NCBI GenBank assembly: GCA_944380845.1
Contig: CALWIU010000008.1
Span: 1 to 53,991, forward strand
Length of the DNA stretch: 53,991 bases
Direction: 5' to 3'
From: an uncultured Clostridia bacterium
GTDB lineage: Bacteria > Bacillota > Clostridia > Oscillospirales > Acutalibacteraceae
Shown here: positions 17,846 through 25,580 of the stretch, piece after piece
Layout of the letters: every line of letters starts with the position of its first letter
Numbering within the stretch: the stretch's first letter is position 1
Program-made: the position numbers and the translations under genes
Notes under the pieces: generated by a model
What the model was told of the DNA's origin: nothing
What the model saw: the letters and a program-made list of their open reading frames with translations, nothing else
Databases searched by the model: none

Positions 17846-20290
17846 ATGAAACACCCGGAGCTGATCGCGAATCTGACGCTCGAAGAAAAAGCCGCCTTCT
17901 GCGACGGCAAGGATTTCTGGCATTTACAGGATCTGCCGCGGCTGGACATTCCCAGTATCATGGTCACTGACGGCCCGCACGGTCTGCGCCGCGAACCTGA
18001 TGAAAAAACCGGGCACAAGCTGCTTTCCAGCGTGCCCGCCACCTGTTTTCCCACCGCAGCCACCACCGCTTGCAGCTGGGATCCGTCCCTGTTGGAGGAA
18101 ATGGGCAGAGCCATCGGCGAAGAAGCCCTTCAGGAAGGGGTCAGCGTTGTGCTGGGGCCCGGCGTCAATATGAAACGCTCGCCCCTGTGCGGCAGAAACT
18201 TTGAATATTTTTCCGAAGATCCGATTCTGGCGGGAGAAATGGCGGCAGCCGTGGTCAACGGTCTGCAATCCGTCGGCGTCGGCGCCTCGGTCAAGCATTT
18301 TGCGGGCAACAATCAGGAAACGCGCCGCCTTGCCATCGATACCGTTGCAGACGAAAGAGCCCTGCGGGAAATTTATCTGCCTGCCTTTGAAATCGCCGTC
18401 AAAAAGGCGAAGCCGTGGACGATCATGAATTCCTACAACCGGCTGAACGGCGTTTACACCGCGGAAAACCAGTGGCTTCTGCAAAAGGTTCTGCGCCGGG
18501 ACTGGGGCTTTGACGGGCTGGTAGTCACCGACTGGGGCGCGGAAAACGACCGCGCACAGGGCATTCGCGCCGGCGGCGATCTGGAAATGCCGACCTCCTC
18601 CGGCCTTGGCGCAAAGGCGATCATCCGCGCCATTGAAAACGGCGATCTGAAAATAGAAGAGCTGAACGAATGCGTTGACCGGGTGCTGGATCTGATCTTG
18701 CGATCCGATGCCAACCGCCGCAATTTCCTCTACGATAAAAAAGCCCATCATGCGCTGGCGCAGAAAATCGCCGAGCATTCCATGGTGCTGTTAAAGAACG
18801 ACGATCAGATCCTTCCGCTGAAAAAGGGGCAGACCATTGCCGTCATCGGCGAAATGGCGCGCAGTCCGCGCTATCAGGGCGCCGGTTCCTCCGGGATCCA
18901 GCCAACCGAGCTGGATAATGCCTTTGATCAGCTTCTGGCGGCAGGCGTTTCGGTGCGTTACGCGCCGGGCTACAGCAAAAAGAGCGATGTACCGGACGCG
19001 CGTTTGATTGGCGAAGCGGTACAGGCGGCTGAAAAAGCCGATGTTGCCGTGGTTTTCGCCGGTTTGACCGAAGTCTATGAGTCGGAAGGGTACGACCGTG
19101 TCCATATGCAGATGCCGGCAGACCACAACGCCCTGATCGAGGCTGTCGCCCGGGTAAACCCCAATACGGTTGTTGTGCTTTCCGGCGGTTCCCCCGTAGA
19201 AATGCCGTGGCTTCCCCATGTCAGGGGGCTGTTAAACGCCTATCTGGGCGGTCAGGCATCCGGCGCCGCCGTCGCCTCTCTTTTGACCGGCAGAGTCAAT
19301 CCTTCCGGCAAACTGGCGGAAACCTATCCGCTGACCCTTGCCGACAATCCGTCCTATGAAAACTTCCCCGGCGGCAGAAAAACCGTCGAATACCGCGAAA
19401 GCATTTACATCGGCTACCGGTATTACGATACGGCAAAGCAGCCGGTGCTTTTCCCCTTCGGCTATGGCTTGTCCTATACCGAATTCACCTATTCCGGCCT
19501 TCGCCTTTCCGCCAAAAAAATCAAGGACAGCGACAAGCTGACCCTGTCCTTTACCGTCAAGAACACGGGCAAATGCGACGGCGAAGAAATCTGTCAGATC
19601 TATGTGCGCGACAACGAAAGCACGATCTTCCGTCCCGAAAAAGAGCTGAAAGCCTTCCGCAAACTCTTTTTGAAGGCAGGCGAAAGCCAAAAAGTGAAAG
19701 TGGAATTGTCCAAACGGGATTTCGCCTTCTATAACATCAACGGCGGCTGGCAGGTAGAAAGCGGCGAATTCACCATTCTGGTCGGCGCGTCCTCGCGGGA
19801 TATCCGCTTAAAAGCCACGCTGACCGTGGAATCCGACTGCCAAACGCCGATTCCCGATTACCGCGAAAGCGCCCCGGAATATTATACGGCGGATGTCCAT
19901 CACATCAGCGATTCATCTTTTGAAGCGGTGCTGGGCAGACCCATTCCCCCCAGCGAACCGGCGCCGGACGAAAGCCTGACCATGCTTTCCACACTGGAAG
20001 ACGCCATGCAGACGCCCCGCGGAGAATTCGTCGGCAAACTGCTTGACACGGTGATGAACCGCATCGGCTCAGGCGATGACGATCCCGCCGCACGGATGGC
20101 AAAGGCCATGGCGCTGCAAATTCCCATCCGCAGTCTGGTGGCAATGAGCATGGGCGTTTTTACGCCGGAAATGGCGCAGGCGCTTCTGGACATCTTAAAC
20201 GGCGGCAGTCTGCCGAAGGGCATTTTTAAACTGCTCCAGGGGCTGGCGCTGTCGTTAAAGAACATTCAGAACCTGCTTTCGGCGGTCTGA
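17846..20290 (+). CDS. Glycoside hydrolase family 3 beta-glucosidase-like enzyme
   Basis: An 814-aa protein with GAAAGG 10 nt before the ATG. It has no signal peptide, so it should act in the cytoplasm on imported oligosaccharides. The GH3 N-terminal barrel holds VTDGPHGLR, GRNFEYFSEDP, KHFAGNNQE and the nucleophile region LVVTDWGA (Asp about 229). The GH3 C-terminal domain (about 300-530) includes GAGSSGIQP and ends in LFPFGYGLSYTEF. A fibronectin III-like domain follows (about 545-660). Residues from about 690 form a Met/Leu-rich helical extension that I do not recognise. The substrate is probably a beta-linked glucoside or xyloside; the sequence does not settle which. Confidence 0.92.
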   Translation: MKHPELIANLTLEEKAAFCDGKDFWHLQDLPRLDIPSIMVTDGPHGLRREPDEKTGHKLLSSVPATCFPTAATTACSWDPSLLEEMGRAIGEEALQEGVSVVLGPGVNMKRSPLCGRNFEYFSEDPILAGEMAAAVVNGLQSVGVGASVKHFAGNNQETRRLAIDTVADERALREIYLPAFEIAVKKAKPWTIMNSYNRLNGVYTAENQWLLQKVLRRDWGFDGLVVTDWGAENDRAQGIRAGGDLEMPTSSGLGAKAIIRAIENGDLKIEELNECVDRVLDLILRSDANRRNFLYDKKAHHALAQKIAEHSMVLLKNDDQILPLKKGQTIAVIGEMARSPRYQGAGSSGIQPTELDNAFDQLLAAGVSVRYAPGYSKKSDVPDARLIGEAVQAAEKADVAVVFAGLTEVYESEGYDRVHMQMPADHNALIEAVARVNPNTVVVLSGGSPVEMPWLPHVRGLLNAYLGGQASGAAVASLLTGRVNPSGKLAETYPLTLADNPSYENFPGGRKTVEYRESIYIGYRYYDTAKQPVLFPFGYGLSYTEFTYSGLRLSAKKIKDSDKLTLSFTVKNTGKCDGEEICQIYVRDNESTIFRPEKELKAFRKLFLKAGESQKVKVELSKRDFAFYNINGGWQVESGEFTILVGASSRDIRLKATLTVESDCQTPIPDYRESAPEYYTADVHHISDSSFEAVLGRPIPPSEPAPDESLTMLSTLEDAMQTPRGEFVGKLLDTVMNRIGSGDDDPAARMAKAMALQIPIRSLVAMSMGVFTPEMAQALLDILNGGSLPKGIFKLLQGLALSLKNIQNLLSAV

Positions 20291-20331
20291 TTTTCCCGTA
20301 TATACGAAAAGACTGCGAAAAAGGCAGATGA

Positions 20332-20390
20332 AGAAAGGCTTTGGCGAATTCAGCCGTACAGAAGTACCGCCTTGCCGCCAAAGCCTTTCT
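20332..20390 (+). repeat. 15-bp inverted repeat after the GH3 gene
   Basis: agaaaggctttggcg (20332-20346) and its exact complement (20376-20390) flank 29 nt about 40 bp after the GH3 stop. No T run follows, so it is a processing or termination-like hairpin of uncertain role. The remaining bases up to 20563 show no convincing gene; a minus-strand frame at 20350-20553 lacks a ribosome site. Confidence 0.6.
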
Positions 20391-20563
20391 GCCAATCAAC
20401 GGCTTCGTTTTTTTCCTGTTTGTTGGATAACGAGCCTTTTTCCGATGGCGCGGAAGCGCTGTTTCCCTTTTGTTTTGGCGGTTCGACCCGCTTTCTCGTC
20501 AGTCTGAAGCCCGCGCTGCGCGGCACGGGCTTGTTTTTTATTCTGTTTATCACATGAGGTCTT

Positions 20564-21532
20564 ATGAAAGAAAAATACCCCTATGACAGCCATTTCAAAA
20601 AGCCGATCGGCGTAGGAAACCTGAATTTTGAAAACCCGGCGCTTCGTCCGCTTCTGGACGCTTACACCCGCGCCATTGAAAAAAGAACCGCCCTTTACGA
20701 GCCGCCCCGGATGGTCAACAAACGGCGGATCTTCGTGCCGTCCGCCGCAGGGGATATCCCCTGCTACCTGCTGGAACCGTCCAACGATCACCACCTGCTG
20801 CCGGGGCTTTTGTACCTGCACGGCGGCGGCTTCCTGTTCCCGATCCTGCACAGCCGTCTTGCCAACGCGATGTATTACGCCATGACGCTGGGGTGCCGGG
20901 TCATCATGCCGGAATACCGGCTGGCGTGGGAGCATCCGTTCCCCTGCGCCTTTGAGGACTGCACCGCAGTTTATGAATGGCTGCTGCGAAACACCGGTTA
21001 TCTTTCCATCGATGAAAACAAACTGCTGATCATGGGCGACAGCGCGGGCGGGTGCCTGGCAGCCGGGGTCACGCTTTATGCCCGTGACCGGGGCATCAGC
21101 CGGCTGAAAGGACAGCTTCTGATCTACCCGGTGACCGACGACCGCCGCAGCGACGAAACCCTGCGCCAATACAAAGACGCGGCATGGACGGCGTCATCCA
21201 ACCGCCATATGTGGAATCTGTATACCGCCAACGGTTTTTATGATCTGCGGCAGTATGCCGTCCCCTATTCCAACCCCGACTTATCCGGTCTGCCGCCCGC
21301 CTATATTGAGCCGCAGGAAATGGACTGTCTGCGCCGGCAGGCGTTGGATTATGCCGAAAGATTGCGGGAAAGCGGCGTTCCGACCGAAGTCAAGGTCATT
21401 CCCGGGTCTTACCACGGCTTTGATGTCGATATGAAAAACAAGGTGGTTCTGCGCATTTTGCTGGATCGCTGCCGCGTCATGCAAGCCATGCTGGACGGCG
21501 GGTTTGTCCGTGAACACGGCGGCGGTCATTAA
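20564..21532 (+). CDS. Alpha/beta hydrolase, hormone-sensitive-lipase-type esterase
   Basis: A 322-aa protein without signal peptide, ATG at 20564 preceded by a weak GAGGT site. The HSL-family oxyanion motif YLHGGGF occurs near residue 85, the nucleophile elbow GDSAGG near Ser 160, and the catalytic His in SYHGFD near 284. The acidic member is probably in the IEPQEMDCLR region (about 250-258). These enzymes cleave short acyl esters and, beside glycosidases, often remove acetyl groups from sugars. Placement after a cytoplasmic GH3 makes intracellular deacetylation of imported oligosaccharides a reasonable inference, not shown directly. Confidence 0.88.
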   Translation: MKEKYPYDSHFKKPIGVGNLNFENPALRPLLDAYTRAIEKRTALYEPPRMVNKRRIFVPSAAGDIPCYLLEPSNDHHLLPGLLYLHGGGFLFPILHSRLANAMYYAMTLGCRVIMPEYRLAWEHPFPCAFEDCTAVYEWLLRNTGYLSIDENKLLIMGDSAGGCLAAGVTLYARDRGISRLKGQLLIYPVTDDRRSDETLRQYKDAAWTASSNRHMWNLYTANGFYDLRQYAVPYSNPDLSGLPPAYIEPQEMDCLRRQALDYAERLRESGVPTEVKVIPGSYHGFDVDMKNKVVLRILLDRCRVMQAMLDGGFVREHGGGH

Positions 21533-21606
21533 ACAACAACTGTCGGATTGTATAAAAAACACAAAATTTCACAAAATTTATTCATATTCTTTTCATAGCT
21601 TTTTTC

Positions 21607-21635
21607 TTGTATCCCCGCACAAAATATGGTAAAAA
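21607..21635 (+). promoter_or_regulatory. Promoter candidate for the PepSY-like protein
   Basis: TTGTAT (21607-21612), 17-bp spacer, TAAAAA (21630-21635); the -10 is only partial. Confidence 0.45.
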
Positions 21636-21687
21636 AGAAGACGAGATAATCCTTCTCTAAAAATAAAAAAGAAAAGAGTTGATCCGG

Positions 21688-22368
21688 ATGAAAAAAACCA
21701 AAAAACTGTTAGCCCTTCTGTTGAGCCTCCTGCTTTTCGGCTCGATGATGATCGGCGGTTTTGCCGCAGATGATTCCATCGGCGTTTGGGAAGCCTGCCG
21801 GCTGACCATGGCGGATGCGGGACTGAATTACGACCGCCTGGAACGGGAACATTTTATTCCCTATATGAGCGATATTCACTGGAAAGAAAATTTCAGCAAA
21901 GACCCCTTTGCCCTGACCGGCTATGAAATCGATTTTGTTTACCGTGGACAGCAATATGCGTATCTTGTCGCCCCCAACGGCGCGATTCTGGAAAAAACCG
22001 TCACCAACACCATGCCGGCGATTTCCGCCGACCGTCCCCTGACCGAAGATCTGGCACGCGCCATCGCCGTGGCGTATATCGGCTACCCGGATCAGCTGGA
22101 TCAGGCAAAGAACTGGAAGATCCAGTTTGACATGGACGACGGACGGTATGTCTGCGATGTGGATTTCCTGTTTGACGCAAGAAGCGCCTCCGTCAGTGAG
22201 CCGAACGCGATTTACGAGTATGAATACGAACTGGAAATCGACTGCAATACCGGTGCGATCCTCTCTTCGGACTGCGAAGACAATACCCGGTCGTTTTTAA
22301 GCCTGCTGACCGACTTCTTCAATCGCATCGTCATTTTCTTCCGCCAGATCTTTGGCGTATTTGCCTGA
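21688..22368 (+). CDS. Secreted PepSY-like protein with amphipathic C-terminal tail
   Basis: The ATG at 21688 (226 aa) is preferred over an in-frame TTG at 21679 because GAAAAGAG lies 9 nt before it. Residues 1-26 are a signal peptide (MKKTKKLLALLLSLLLFGS...GGFA). Two PepSY-like units follow: YEIDFVYRGQQYAYLVAPNGAILEK (about 65-90) and WKIQFDMDDGRYVCDV to YELEIDCNTGAILSSD (about 148-195). PepSY domains often bind or inhibit proteases; that role is inferred. The last 25 residues (SFLSLLTDFFNRIVIFF...IFGVFA) form an amphipathic, aromatic-rich helix resembling small peptides and another secreted protein in this window. No cell-wall sorting motif is present. Confidence 0.8.
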   Translation: MKKTKKLLALLLSLLLFGSMMIGGFAADDSIGVWEACRLTMADAGLNYDRLEREHFIPYMSDIHWKENFSKDPFALTGYEIDFVYRGQQYAYLVAPNGAILEKTVTNTMPAISADRPLTEDLARAIAVAYIGYPDQLDQAKNWKIQFDMDDGRYVCDVDFLFDARSASVSEPNAIYEYEYELEIDCNTGAILSSDCEDNTRSFLSLLTDFFNRIVIFFRQIFGVFA

Positions 22369-22453
22369 TACGAAACGGGGAAACCTACCGATTCTCATTT
22401 CTTTTAGATCCTCATTTTTCCTCTTTCCCATGGTTTCGTTTTCCCTGAAAAGA

Positions 22454-22484
22454 GATCGCCCGCTCCCCAAAGGAGCGGGCGATC
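22454..22484 (+). terminator. First of twin terminator hairpins
   Basis: Perfect 13-bp stem gatcgcccgctcc / ggagcgggcgatc with loop ccaaa, followed by TTCTT. It lies 85 bp after the stop of the PepSY-like gene. Confidence 0.75.
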
Positions 22485-22516
22485 TTCTTATGGAAAAAAG
22501 TCTTTATCAACAGTCT

Positions 22517-22552
22517 GACCGCCCACTCCCCAAAGGAGCGGGCGGTCTTTTT
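22517..22552 (+). terminator. Second of twin terminator hairpins
   Basis: A 13-bp stem gaccgcccactcc / ggagcgggcggtc with one G-T pair and the same ccaaa loop as the first hairpin, followed by TTTTT (22548-22552). It probably also ends the convergent 37-aa gene on the minus strand. Confidence 0.8.
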
Positions 22553-22562
22553 CGGATGACAG

Positions 22563-22676
22563 TTACTGTGCTGCGTCCCCTGCGGCTCCGCCGACAGAAC
22601 CGAAGATCAGGCTGGCAAGTGTGACGACCAGCGTCAGCAGGACACGAAACAGACGGTAAAAATCCATTGCTTTCAT
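22563..22676 (-). CDS. 37-aa hydrophobic small peptide
   Basis: An ATG at 22676 with GGGGAGG about 8 nt upstream opens a 37-codon frame: MKAMDFYRLFRVLL, a hydrophobic core LTLVVTLASLIFG, then SVGGAAGDAAQ. The core could be a single membrane helix or an uncleaved signal. A perfect consensus promoter (22712-22740) lies about 35 bp upstream and a hairpin (22517-22547) lies downstream, so it is a complete transcription unit. I know of no family for it. The IFG ending of the helix recalls the tail of the secreted protein at 21688-22368 just across the terminator. Holin-like, toxin-like or regulatory membrane peptide roles are all possible; none is shown. Confidence 0.65.
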   Translation of the reverse strand: MKAMDFYRLFRVLLTLVVTLASLIFGSVGGAAGDAAQ

Positions 22677-22711
22677 GACAAAAGCCTCCCCTTACTTTTC
22701 TTCTATCCATA

Positions 22712-22740
22712 ATTATACAGGAAGCGGAAATCCTTGTCAA
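22712..22740 (-). promoter_or_regulatory. Perfect consensus sigma-A promoter for the 37-aa peptide
   Basis: Minus strand TTGACA (22735-22740), exactly 17-bp spacer, TATAAT (22712-22717). It begins 17 bp past the aroQ stop, with a run of eight T on the minus strand (22742-22749) between them. Confidence 0.85.
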
Positions 22741-22756
22741 TAAAAAAAATACCGTC

Positions 22757-23194
22757 TCAGTGCGCCGTCAGTTTTTGATATAAAAAGCGAATCGCTTCCT
22801 CGTACCCGTCAAACCCCTTGCCGCAGATCGTCCGAACCGCGACCGGCGAAACGAAGGAATGCCGGCGGAACGCCTCCCGGCTGTTGATGTCGGATAAATG
22901 CACCTCCACGCAGGGGATGCTGACCGCTTTCAGCGCGTCGGGAATCGCGACGCTGGTATGGGTGTAGGCGGCGGGATTCGGAATGATGCCGTCGGTATTG
23001 CCGTAGGCGGCCTGGATCCGATCGACCAGCGCGCCCTCATGATTGGACTGAAAACTTTCCATCTGCACACCCAGTTCGTCGCAGACCCGCTGACAGCGCG
23101 CCAAAAGCGCGTTCATATCTTCTTTTCCGTAAATATCCGGCTCCCGCAGTCCCAGCAGGTTCAAATTGGGGCCGTTCATAATCAAAAATTTCAT
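22757..23194 (-). CDS. aroQ: 3-dehydroquinate dehydratase, type II
   Basis: A 145-aa protein, the usual length for type II dehydroquinases (about 12 subunits, cytoplasm), which convert 3-dehydroquinate to 3-dehydroshikimate. It opens MKFLIMNGPNLNLLGLREPDIYG; the catalytic Tyr 22 and Arg 17 area, QSNHEGALVD (about 49-58), NPAAYTHTSVA (about 73-83, usually NPGAYTHTS) and VEVHLSDINSREAFRRHS (about 96-113) are all present. The ATG overlaps the stop of the aroE/aroK fusion (ATGA), so translation is coupled. It is the last gene of the aro operon. No hairpin follows its stop, only a T run, so readthrough into the 37-aa gene is possible. Confidence 0.95.
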   Translation of the reverse strand: MKFLIMNGPNLNLLGLREPDIYGKEDMNALLARCQRVCDELGVQMESFQSNHEGALVDRIQAAYGNTDGIIPNPAAYTHTSVAIPDALKAVSIPCVEVHLSDINSREAFRRHSFVSPVAVRTICGKGFDGYEEAIRFLYQKLTAH

Positions 23195-24426
23195 TTGCGT
23201 ACCTCCAAATCACACAGGCGGCAAATGGCGTGCGCTGTTTTTTCCACGCCGTCCCCGCAGGAAATCTCATGGTCGCACCAGGCGCGGTACAGCGGCAAAC
23301 GCTCCTTTGCCAGCTGTTCAACGCCCCGGCTTTCCGAAAGGGGACGCCCGGCAGTGGGCAAATCGGCGATCGGACGGTTCAGGAACAAAATCACACTGTT
23401 CTGCCGAAGCAGCGGCAGATTGCGCGGTTCGGTAACCACACCGCCGCCGGTCGAAAGGATCACGCCGCTTTTTTTGGCGTGTTCGGCAAGAATGTCCGTT
23501 TCCACCCGGCGAAAGACTTCTTCTCCGTCCTCGGCAAAAAGCCGCGCAATGCTCTTGCCCGCTTTTTGAGGGATCAGCTCGTCCAGCTCGATCAAAGTCC
23601 GTCCGGTCAGGCGGGAAAGCGTCTTGCCCACCGCTGTTTTCCCGCAGCCGGGCATTCCGATCAGGGCGATATTTTTGGTTTGGCATTCAATTTTATGAAC
23701 GATCTCGGGAATGACCTGATCGTCGATGGTCTGTCCCAGAAACAGCTCCGCCGCTTTTTTCGCCTGCGCGACCAGCATCGGCAGCCCGTTCATAAAGGGA
23801 ATGCCCCGTTCCTCGGCGTCCAGAAGCAGTTTGGTTTTCGACGGATTGTAAATGATGTCGATCACGCCTTCACAGGCGGGAAAATCTGAAAGGGAAACCG
23901 CCGCTGCGCCGCAGTTGGGGAACATCCCCACCGGGGTGGTGTTGACGATCAGATTCGCGTCGGCATGACGATCCAGATTCTGATAATTGTCCGCGCCGGT
24001 GCGAGAGATCACAACGATTTGCGCCGCGCCCCGGTCATGCAGGACCGCACGGGCGGTTTTGGACGAGCCGCCGGAGCCAAGCACCAGCACTTTTTTCCCC
24101 TTCGGGTCAAGCCCCGCCCGCCGCAGCAGGAAATCAAAGCCGTCGTAATCGGTATTGTGCCCTTCCCACGCGCCGTCTTTTTTCAAAAGCGTGTTGACGC
24201 TGCCGATTTTTTGAGCCGTATCTGACAAAACGCGGCAAAACGGCAAAACCGTTTCTTTATAAGGAATGGTCACATTCATGCCGGCAAGGTCGGTCGTTTC
24301 CAGAAAGGAAGCGACTTCCTCCGGCTCTTTTTCATAAAGAAGATATTCATAGTCCGCCAGCAGGCGGTGTATCTGCGGGGAAAAGCTGTGTCCCAGCTTT
24401 CTGCCCAATAACCCGTATTTTTCCAT
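23191..24426 (-). CDS. aroE-aroK: Fused shikimate dehydrogenase - shikimate kinase
   Basis: The ATG at 24426 overlaps the TGA of pheA by one base (TGATG). The frame is open further upstream inside pheA, but the homology starts here. Residues 1-240 are AroE: LGHSFSPQIHRLL (shikimate binding), NVTIPYKE with the catalytic Lys, NTDYDGF and the NADP motif VLGSGGSSKTA. Residues from about 248 are shikimate kinase: Walker A GMPGCGKTAVGK (about 255), ELDELI, the STGGGVV loop (about 330) and GRPLSESRG with the lid Arg. One 411-aa chain would therefore carry two consecutive pathway steps, dehydroshikimate to shikimate to shikimate 3-phosphate. The linker is only about 10-15 residues and no internal start is needed. 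Confidence 0.93.
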   Translation of the reverse strand: MEKYGLLGRKLGHSFSPQIHRLLADYEYLLYEKEPEEVASFLETTDLAGMNVTIPYKETVLPFCRVLSDTAQKIGSVNTLLKKDGAWEGHNTDYDGFDFLLRRAGLDPKGKKVLVLGSGGSSKTARAVLHDRGAAQIVVISRTGADNYQNLDRHADANLIVNTTPVGMFPNCGAAAVSLSDFPACEGVIDIIYNPSKTKLLLDAEERGIPFMNGLPMLVAQAKKAAELFLGQTIDDQVIPEIVHKIECQTKNIALIGMPGCGKTAVGKTLSRLTGRTLIELDELIPQKAGKSIARLFAEDGEEVFRRVETDILAEHAKKSGVILSTGGGVVTEPRNLPLLRQNSVILFLNRPIADLPTAGRPLSESRGVEQLAKERLPLYRAWCDHEISCGDGVEKTAHAICRLCDLEVRK

Positions 24427-25568
24427 CACACGATCTCCGAATAACTGCCGAGGTATTTGAATTTTTCGCAAAGCCCGTCCAATTCGCACAAAAGCCGCAC
24501 AAACTGGTCGGAATAGACCTGGCTTTCCAAATCGAAATAGAACATCCATTCAAAATCCCGCTGGGGGATCGGCCGGCTTTCCAGCTTGATCAGGTTCAGA
24601 TCCAGCGCATAAAAGCGGGAAAGCACCTTATACAGCGAACCGGGCTTGCTGGAAGTCACCATCATGATGCTGGTTTTGTCCGCGCCGGGATAAATTTCCA
24701 GATTTTTGGAAATGCAGATAAAGCGGGTGTAATTGTTGCCGCTGTCCTGCACCGAATCCTGAAGAGACTGCAAGCCGTACAGCTTGGCGCAGGAATGGGA
24801 CGAGAGCGCGGCGACATCCGTTCTGCCGCTTTCGGCAACCATTTTTGCCGCCACGGCGGTGTTCTCGCAGATGTGGATATTGACCGGCTCCATGGATTTC
24901 AAAAAGGACGCGCACTGGTTGATCGCCTGTTCGTGCGAATAAATATCGCGGATATCCTCTTTTTTCGTACCGCGGGGCGCCAGAAGGCTGTGGTCGATTT
25001 TCAGGCGGACGCTGCGCACGATGCTGAAATTATGGGCGCTCATCAAATCGTAGATTTTATTGACCGAACCGGCGGTACTGTTTTCAATGGGCAGCACGCC
25101 GAAGCGGCACATTCCGCTTTCGACGGCGGCAAAAACATTTTCCCAGCTTTTGTAATACAGGATCTGCGGCGATTTGAACAGCTTATCGCACGCCTGCTGG
25201 GAATATGCGCCCTCCACACCCTGACAGGCGACCGTGGCGCTTTCGGGGAACAGACGGTCGGTGTTTTCAATGGCTTGCAGCACCCGCTGTTTCAGTTCCG
25301 AATCGGGGTGGACAACGCTTTCCTGATAAGCGCGGCTCAGCTCAAAGATCTGTGAAAACAGCACGCCGGTATACGGGCGCACCGTTTCGTCGGACAGCGA
25401 AGCGATCTCGGCTAATTTTGCACGCTCCCGTGCCGCGTCCAGGACCGGCAGATGATGTTCGACCTTATATTCCGCAATGCCGTGAGCGATGTTCATTCGC
25501 TCGGTGAACAGGCGGATCAATTCCCGGTCAATGCTGTCGATCCGCTCGCGATATTGACTTAAATCCAT
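24426..25568 (-). CDS. pheA: Bifunctional chorismate mutase / prephenate dehydratase (P-protein)
   Basis: A 380-aa protein with three parts. Residues 1-90 are an AroQ-type chorismate mutase (RIDSIDRELIRLFTERM, then IAEYKVEHHLPVLDAARE). Residues about 108-285 are prephenate dehydratase (CQGVEGAYSQQACDKLF; LPIENSTAGSVNKIYDLM; TRFICISKN, where the usual Thr-Arg-Phe motif is intact). Residues about 295-375 are an ACT domain with KPGSLYKVLSRF and ESRPIP, the phenylalanine-sensing motif. It makes phenylpyruvate from chorismate and is expected to be inhibited by Phe. It lies 12 bp after aroC and overlaps aroE/aroK by one base. Confidence 0.95.
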   Translation of the reverse strand: MDLSQYRERIDSIDRELIRLFTERMNIAHGIAEYKVEHHLPVLDAARERAKLAEIASLSDETVRPYTGVLFSQIFELSRAYQESVVHPDSELKQRVLQAIENTDRLFPESATVACQGVEGAYSQQACDKLFKSPQILYYKSWENVFAAVESGMCRFGVLPIENSTAGSVNKIYDLMSAHNFSIVRSVRLKIDHSLLAPRGTKKEDIRDIYSHEQAINQCASFLKSMEPVNIHICENTAVAAKMVAESGRTDVAALSSHSCAKLYGLQSLQDSVQDSGNNYTRFICISKNLEIYPGADKTSIMMVTSSKPGSLYKVLSRFYALDLNLIKLESRPIPQRDFEWMFYFDLESQVYSDQFVRLLCELDGLCEKFKYLGSYSEIV

Positions 25569-25580
25569 AGAATCCCATCC

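Noticed and set aside
20350-20553. 67-codon minus-strand frame between the GH3 and esterase genes
   Set aside because: No ribosome site or promoter, and it overlaps the inverted repeat; its lysine-rich sequence matches nothing I know.
24427-24549. Longer N-terminus for the AroE-AroK fusion
   Set aside because: The extension lies wholly inside pheA in another frame; the ATG overlapping the pheA stop fits AroE homology.
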